A DNA stretch of 45,373 nt from contig CAZTDD010000046.1 in assembly GCA_964612675.1 (NCBI GenBank), forward strand, positions 1 to 45,373, read 5' to 3'. The stretch comes from CAZTDD01 sp964612675. GTDB taxonomy: Bacteria > Hinthialibacterota > Hinthialibacteria > Hinthialibacterales > JAKPRU01. A model generated the notes under the pieces. The model searched no databases. It was not told the origin of the DNA and saw nothing but the letters and a program-made list of their open reading frames with translations. The translations under genes and the position numbers were made by a program. Below are positions 42,501 through 45,373 of the stretch, piece by piece; position 1 is the first letter of the stretch; every line of letters begins with the position of its first letter.

Positions 42501-43489
42501 CGAATCGTTGGATGGTCATACAGCCATTCTCTTTCGTCATCAGTCAGGGAAATTGTATCGGTCCTCGACTCTGTCTCTGATTCCTGACCAGAGAGATCGA
42601 CGAGCCATTTGCTCCAAATGGCGCTTGTTTCTTCCTCGGTTACCGTCTCTTGCGCCTTTTGAAGAATGTCCCGAAGAATCGGCCAATCGTATCGCACACC
42701 GATATGCAGTTCGTTTTTGCCGAAATCCGCTCGCTCGATCTCTTCCACGATCTTGAGATTTGTCAGGAAATTCTGCGCGATCTGGTAGTTGACCACGCCC
42801 AACGAATCGATTGTCGCATCCGCATCCCCGTACGAGACGGCTTTGAGCGCCTCAAGAGCGCCGGATACAAGGAGCTGATCGATCTCGGGATACTTTTCGT
42901 TGAGGAGATCCTGTTGAAAGAAACCTTTGATTGTCGCGACGGTTTTTCCATTCAAATCCTCAATGGACTGTACGGTATCGTCCTGTTTACGGACAACAAG
43001 TACGAAAGGATTCTTGGCGTAGGGTTCCGTAAAATGGATGTATTGGCTTCGTTGATCTGTCTTCAGGATTGTATGAATAACATCAAGTTCTTTGGTCTTG
43101 ATCTTCTCTAACAGTTCGTCCCAGGTGTAGCCGGTAAGATACTCGAGTTCCACACCCAGGCGTTCTGCGATGAGATCCATATAGTCGATGGAAAGTCCCT
43201 TCGGCTTACCGTCCTCGTTGAAGTCGAACGGCGGCCAATCCTCCTCGTTGCTGACTCGAAGGACGGGATGCTCATCCAGCCATTGTCGTTCCTCGGCGGT
43301 TAACCGATCCAGGAGCTCCGGAGCGGGATCGACGGCGAGAGCGTTTTGCGCGCACGGGTAGAAAAGGATGACGAGAAACGGGAGGGCAAGTGTAAAACGT
43401 TTCATGGTGAGAGTCCGCATTCGACCCACGAGGCTCGATAACGTAAGGATGGGAATATTAGGGCGGATAGAATCAGGGACAGTGCGCAC
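36542..43489 (-). CDS. Giant multisensor hybrid histidine kinase (2 x PBPb, PAS/GAF/PocR, HisKA, REC, REC, HPt)
   Basis: A 2315-residue membrane kinase. Order: signal peptide (MKRFTLALPFLVILF... at 29-52), solute-binding domain 1 (SBP family 3, 72-300), domain 2 (322-545), TM (558-576 LILQIVAGFLVVLAVILYW), PAS1 (595-715), GAF (725-875), coiled coil (885-925), PocR ligand-binding domain (965-1135 with CTDFHRTNEEACARC and YRCRNG), coiled coil, PAS2 (1185-1305), PAS3 (1310-1425), PAS4 (1435-1550), HisKA (His1580 in MSHEIRTPMN), ATPase (NLTNNSIKFTEKGE, DSGIGM, GGTGLGL), REC1 (Asp1870), REC2 (Asp2014), HPt (His2165), and a helical C-terminus with a second, His-less HPt-like segment. GTG 43489 has AGGAGG upstream; ATG 43405 would give a cleaner signal peptide but lacks a ribosome-binding site. 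Confidence 0.9.
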   Translation of the reverse strand: MRTVPDSIRPNIPILTLSSLVGRMRTLTMKRFTLALPFLVILFYPCAQNALAVDPAPELLDRLTAEERQWLDEHPVLRVSNEEDWPPFDFNEDGKPKGLSIDYMDLIAERLGVELEYLTGYTWDELLEKIKTKELDVIHTILKTDQRSQYIHFTEPYAKNPFVLVVRKQDDTVQSIEDLNGKTVATIKGFFQQDLLNEKYPEIDQLLVSGALEALKAVSYGDADATIDSLGVVNYQIAQNFLTNLKIVEEIERADFGKNELHIGVRYDWPILRDILQKAQETVTEEETSAIWSKWLVDLSGQESETESRTDTISLTDDEREWLYDHPTIRFTGNPMWLPFEAFAEDGEYIGIVADHLQLIEERLGISFKKVPTKTRSESIEKALNGEVDVIAGDVLDGVLSQEFIHPEPYISNPVVVVMRDDEHFVADLRQIRAREIAFIRDYGYTSQIVKQYPDIPFSQVENIRNGLEKLSVGELDALLCTLALSSYMIDELGIHNLAIAGKTDTSMDLTLFVRQDWPVFRDILEKAVASISPQERREILSRWTHTENVIEKIDYKLILQIVAGFLVVLAVILYWNRKMAKEVAERKRAETRLQKSETKFRGLLDSAPDGMLIVNSDGRILMANRQAEVLFGYPKEELLNREIEMLVPEQFRPEHPGKRNRYFQDPEMRQAGQRFELTAVRKDGTEFPVEISLSPVESEQGFVVCAAVRDSTERTLRERVALLGGEIGNASTASKSLQEMLQASTEAINEKLNAVFTRIWTFDETARMLILRASAGLYTRLDGSRSRVPIGHKKIGCIAQQRDPHVTNNVLDDERIDDKEWAKELGLVSFGGYPLVVADRLVGVMALYARYPLDEYTLNALHSISNTIAVALDRKQSEEAVREADLVRVKMREIERFHQLALGREQRIIELKNQINQLSETMGERPPYEIVVDDHSPTIDSESTATEEQRSQSDPGKNAAYELAELLDLTELQSLLGDFCESVGIASAIIDPEGHVLAAARWQRACTDFHRTNEEACARCIESDTQLAHNLQEGKKSTIYRCRNGLTDAASPIMIEGQHVANVFVGQFLLQPPDLDFFEQQAREFGFDKDEYLNAIREVPVIAEEKLPGILGFLAKFAKMLASLSLERQRAMLAEADIKKRADDLQRERAAAISLAEDAEQARAEKVRYQEHLEELIEERTEELQKSQDRLQTILQTADEGFWFIDNEAVTLDVNDEMCAILGRPREEIVGRKVPEFLDEVNQGIHAEQMRLRAEGKTGAFELALTRPDGTQVSCLFNATPLFDENQKRIGSFAMVTDITERKRAESEHRKLFAAIESSMVSVVITNAQGTIEYVNPKFCDVTGYTAEEAIGQNPKILNAGIHPPEFYKKMWETLSAGKEWSGEICNKKKSGELYWEWASISPIPGPDGNTTNFVAVKQDITKQKEAEEKIRESQEFLEGIIDNSPALIFSKHLDGRYLIVNRQWCERLDLSKENTIGKTDHDLFPKDIADRFRENDHEVIEKGEPLEYEEAVIQDGTEHTYFSVKFPIFGPENKPYAVCGISTDITERKRMEDALVDARLEADAANKAKSDFLATMSHEIRTPMNAIIGMTHLCMQTDLTGKQEDYLTKIKNASHSLLGIINDILDFSKIEAGKLDMESIEFNLDETLNNLSTIISTKAEEKGLEILFDTAPDVPHDLVGDPLRLGQVLTNLTNNSIKFTEKGEIIVSTELIERDSEKTHLRFTVRDSGIGMTREQAAKLFRPFTQADTSTTRKYGGTGLGLTICKRLVNMMGGDISVDSEPGVGSTFTFTAVFGRPKGKKEKRLITPVNMQGLRVLVVDDNAESRNILQSMLESFSFNVSVASSGPEGLAELEAADRDHPYDLVLMDWKMPGMNGIEASKKIKAEEDLEKIPTIIMVTAYGREEVMQQAEEIGLDGFLVKPLTPSTLFDEIVGVFAKDTAAKTAKVVAQRPAAAGHAIRGARILLVEDNEINQQVAQEILESAGTTVTIANDGREGVEKVKTAEFDCVLMDCQMPEMDGYEATRAIRQDPQFASLPIIAMTANAMSGDREKCFNAGMNDHVAKPIDVEDLFSAMAKWIDSTKLPETADEEIPTAAGETSEEVSLPDRLPGLDVQSGLARMGGNPKSYMKLLSKFRDSQSDASREIKEKLDSDDLETAERLAHTLKGVSGNIGATDLQAAALDLETAIKDKNKEAYEGLLSNVSDAMNEVISSIQSVEEASAQPDEAAEETAPFDPEEIAREFSDLAELLRDDDTEAIDTLESIRGKVTDSTALEQFKKLEKMINQYEFEEALEMLPDIAGSLNIPFEGEEHA

Positions 43490-43783
43490 CGATAGCCTCC
43501 TCTCCCAAACTACTCGATGCGTTGCCCCGGCTGCAAACCGTAGATCTGTCGAATCCCGGCAACGCTATTTGGTATGCGTCATAAGACAAAGTGTACTCGT
43601 CTGCATCACTGTAACCAAGTCCGATGTATCATACCACACATTCTTCAGGAATTCGTATGTATCAGCCCCGTCCTATGAGGTGTTGTGGAGCGGTACAACT
43701 TGAAACGCCGCTCATGGTATTCTTGTCTTTAGATTGAGCATTTCATCGGTAACTGGAGATCTGAAATATAGAAGAGGTGCGAC
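43490..43783. promoter_or_regulatory. Divergent intergenic region
   Basis: 294 bases between the giant kinase (minus) and the sulfatase (plus). It must hold both promoters. A GAGCGG/CCGCTC hairpin near 43689-43714 is seen; no clear sigma-70 or sigma-54 box stands out. Confidence 0.35.
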
Positions 43784-45232
43784 ATGGAAATGGAACGTCG
43801 ACGATTCTTAAAAACCGCAGGGGCTGGTGTCTGCGTGGCCACATTCGGCATTGGAGCGGCTCCGGCCGCTTCCGCGAGGGATTTACCGAATATCGTCCTC
43901 TGTATGGCCGACGACCAGGGCTGGGGCGATATGGCGTACAACGGTCATCCGGTACTCAAGACGCCCAACTTCGACGCCATGGCCGCTTCGGCGCTGCGTT
44001 TCGACCGATTCTATGCGGCGGCGCCGGTTTGTTCGCCGACGCGCGGCAGCGTTATGACCGGTCGTCATCCAAATCGGTTCGGATGTTTCAAATGGGGGCA
44101 TACGCTTCGGCCGCAGGAAATCACAATTGCCGAAGCGCTCAAAACGGCAGGGTATGTGACCGGGCACTTCGGTAAATGGCATCTCGGGCCGGTTCAAAAC
44201 GGAAGCCCGGCGAATCCGGCGGCGAGTGGGTTCGATGAGTGGTTATCCGCGCCGAATTTCTTTGACAACGATCCAATCCTCAGCCGTGAAGGAGATGCAG
44301 TGCAGACGCACGGCGAGAGCTCGATGGTGACTGTCGATGCGGCGATCGAGTTTATTCACAAACACGTGGAATCCGACCAACCGTTTTTTGCGGTAGTCTG
44401 GTTCGGCTCGCCGCACGGCCCACACGAAGCAATTGAGAGAGACCGGGCGCTGTATCGGGATCACGAGGAGAAATTGCAGAATTTCTACGGAGAAATTACC
44501 GGTATGGATCGGGCGTTTGGTAAACTACGCGGCGAATTGAGGACACTTGGAATTCATGAAAACACAATTCTATGGTACTGCAGCGATAACGGCGGGCTTC
44601 CGAATGTCGGTTCGACCGGCGGTCGGGGACACAAAGGGCAAATCTATGAGGGTGGACTTCGCGTTCCCGCCATTCTCGAATGGCCCGCGCGCATGAGCGG
44701 TCCTCGAACCACCGATCTTCCCTGTAATACAGTCGATCTTTATCCCACGCTTTTGGATATTGCCGGTGTGAAATTGGAGAGACAATTGCCATTGGACGGG
44801 ATCAGTCTTGCCGGTTTGATCGACGGGGATATCGAGTCACGGTCCAAACCGATGGGATTTTGGAGCCATCCGACGAGAGGCATCGGCACGCCGAGCAAAA
44901 AACTGATGGCGGAGCTCCTGGAAACGCAAAAATCGGGACAACAAACCCGTGAACCGGAAAGTCTTCGCCTGGAGTCGGCAACCATCACGAAGAAATATCC
45001 TGAAGATACCTTTCCAGGTCACGCCGCGTGGCTCGATTGGCCCTGGAAACTCCATCGAATTGAAAATGAAAAGAAAGAAGATCTCAAACTCGAGCTTTAC
45101 AATCTTGTTGACGACCCCGGAGAGAAAGATGATTTAGGCGAGAGCCATTCCGCTCGCGTTGAATCGATGAAATCGGCGCTCGAAGAATGGCAGCTCTCCG
45201 TTGTAAGGAGTTTGAATGGGGAGGATTATTAG
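43784..45232 (+). CDS. Tat-exported type I sulfatase (arylsulfatase family)
   Basis: A 482-residue alkaline-phosphatase-superfamily sulfatase. The N-terminus ERRRFLKTAGAGVCVATFGI is a twin-arginine signal, with cleavage near ASA/RD. The formylglycine site is CSPTRGSVMTGR: Cys83 would be oxidised to formylglycine by a sulfatase-maturating enzyme not present here. Metal ligands are DDQG at 43-46 and the late SDNGG; GKWHLG holds the substrate-site Lys and His. It hydrolyses a sulfate ester, probably on a polysaccharide or glycan. AAGAGG precedes ATG 43784. The protein is a normal length. It stands alone, with no glycoside hydrolase next to it, so the substrate is open. Confidence 0.93.
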   Translation: MEMERRRFLKTAGAGVCVATFGIGAAPAASARDLPNIVLCMADDQGWGDMAYNGHPVLKTPNFDAMAASALRFDRFYAAAPVCSPTRGSVMTGRHPNRFGCFKWGHTLRPQEITIAEALKTAGYVTGHFGKWHLGPVQNGSPANPAASGFDEWLSAPNFFDNDPILSREGDAVQTHGESSMVTVDAAIEFIHKHVESDQPFFAVVWFGSPHGPHEAIERDRALYRDHEEKLQNFYGEITGMDRAFGKLRGELRTLGIHENTILWYCSDNGGLPNVGSTGGRGHKGQIYEGGLRVPAILEWPARMSGPRTTDLPCNTVDLYPTLLDIAGVKLERQLPLDGISLAGLIDGDIESRSKPMGFWSHPTRGIGTPSKKLMAELLETQKSGQQTREPESLRLESATITKKYPEDTFPGHAAWLDWPWKLHRIENEKKEDLKLELYNLVDDPGEKDDLGESHSARVESMKSALEEWQLSVVRSLNGEDY

Positions 45233-45289
45233 ACGTCTGGGACGATTGAGTGTAAATCAGAAGCAGCGTCAGGGGCTTTTGTTGCCCGA

Positions 45290-45373
45290 CCGAAGACTGA
45301 TGCCGTCGCAAAAGGTCTGGAGAGATCTTCTCCCTCTCCCTCTGGGAGAGGGCCGGGGTGAGGGGACGTTGCA
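45290..45373 (+). repeat. Palindromic repeat family A, copy 4 (runs off the window)
   Basis: CGAAGACTGATGCCGTCGC, then AAAAGGTCTGGAGAG, then CCCTCTCCC...GGGAGAGGG arms and CCGGGGTGAGGGGAC. It is the mirror orientation of the copy at the left edge of the window. Confidence 0.75.

Noticed and set aside
1..45373. CRISPR array
   Set aside because: The repeats present are palindromic, widely spaced and few, with no regular spacer pattern or cas gene.

Overview
The window comes from a Gram-negative-style bacterium of mid-50s GC. It carries N-methylated pseudopilins of the 'FTLIELLIVVAIIGILAAIAVPNFLNAQ' type, a Tat-exported sulfatase and aldo/keto reductase, a PTPTPT-linked WD40/dockerin-like protein, two large flagellins and anaerobe-type corrinoid methyltransferases. 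This mix resembles uncultured lineages such as Hydrogenedentota, Sumerlaeota or Hinthialibacterota. That placement is inference only; no marker gene is present. No tRNA, rRNA, CRISPR array or transposase was seen.

Layout. (1) 1-2.8 kb: a minus-strand pseudopilin and a KDG kinase/KDPG aldolase operon. (2) 2.8-9.9 kb: an accessory zone of small genes (a DUF4160 remnant with DUF2442, a truncated SIR2-like protein, a small antitoxin-like protein, a ParE-type toxin-antitoxin pair, a Gfo/Idh/MocA oxidoreductase) between at least four families of palindromic intergenic repeats. (3) 8.7-14.9 kb: a sigma-28-type promoter followed about 70 bases later by a strong terminator (a candidate flagellum-regulated small RNA), then two tandem paralogous flagellins of about 800 residues. 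(4) 15-21.2 kb: an acyl-CoA ligase, a Tat aldo/keto reductase followed by a double-thioredoxin protein, a second pseudopilin, and a secreted WD40 protein. (5) 21.9-30.0 kb: a plus-strand operon of seven genes: MetH-activation-like protein, MttB-family methyltransferase, methyltetrahydrofolate:corrinoid methyltransferase, a second MttB-family protein, corrinoid protein, a SAM methyltransferase-fold protein, and an asparagine-synthetase homologue whose glutaminase nucleophile Cys2 is Ser. (6) 43.5-30.0 kb: a convergent minus-strand run of signalling genes (a 2315-residue hybrid kinase with two periplasmic-binding domains and a PocR domain, a lone receiver, a receiver-HD-GYP protein, a second hybrid kinase, a response regulator) ending in a MacB-type ABC transporter. 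(7) 43.8-45.2 kb: a Tat-exported sulfatase.

The best candidate for an undescribed system is region 5, possibly with region 6. The corrinoid genes form a demethylation module for a quaternary or tertiary amine, with methyl flow MttB to corrinoid protein to tetrahydrofolate. Neither MttB has an amber codon, so they belong to the non-pyrrolysine branch. The module is joined to a SAM methyltransferase-fold protein and an amide-forming synthetase that should not be able to use glutamine. The neighbouring sensor kinase has two extracytoplasmic solute-binding domains and a PocR ligand-binding domain. The biochemical link between these parts is inference.
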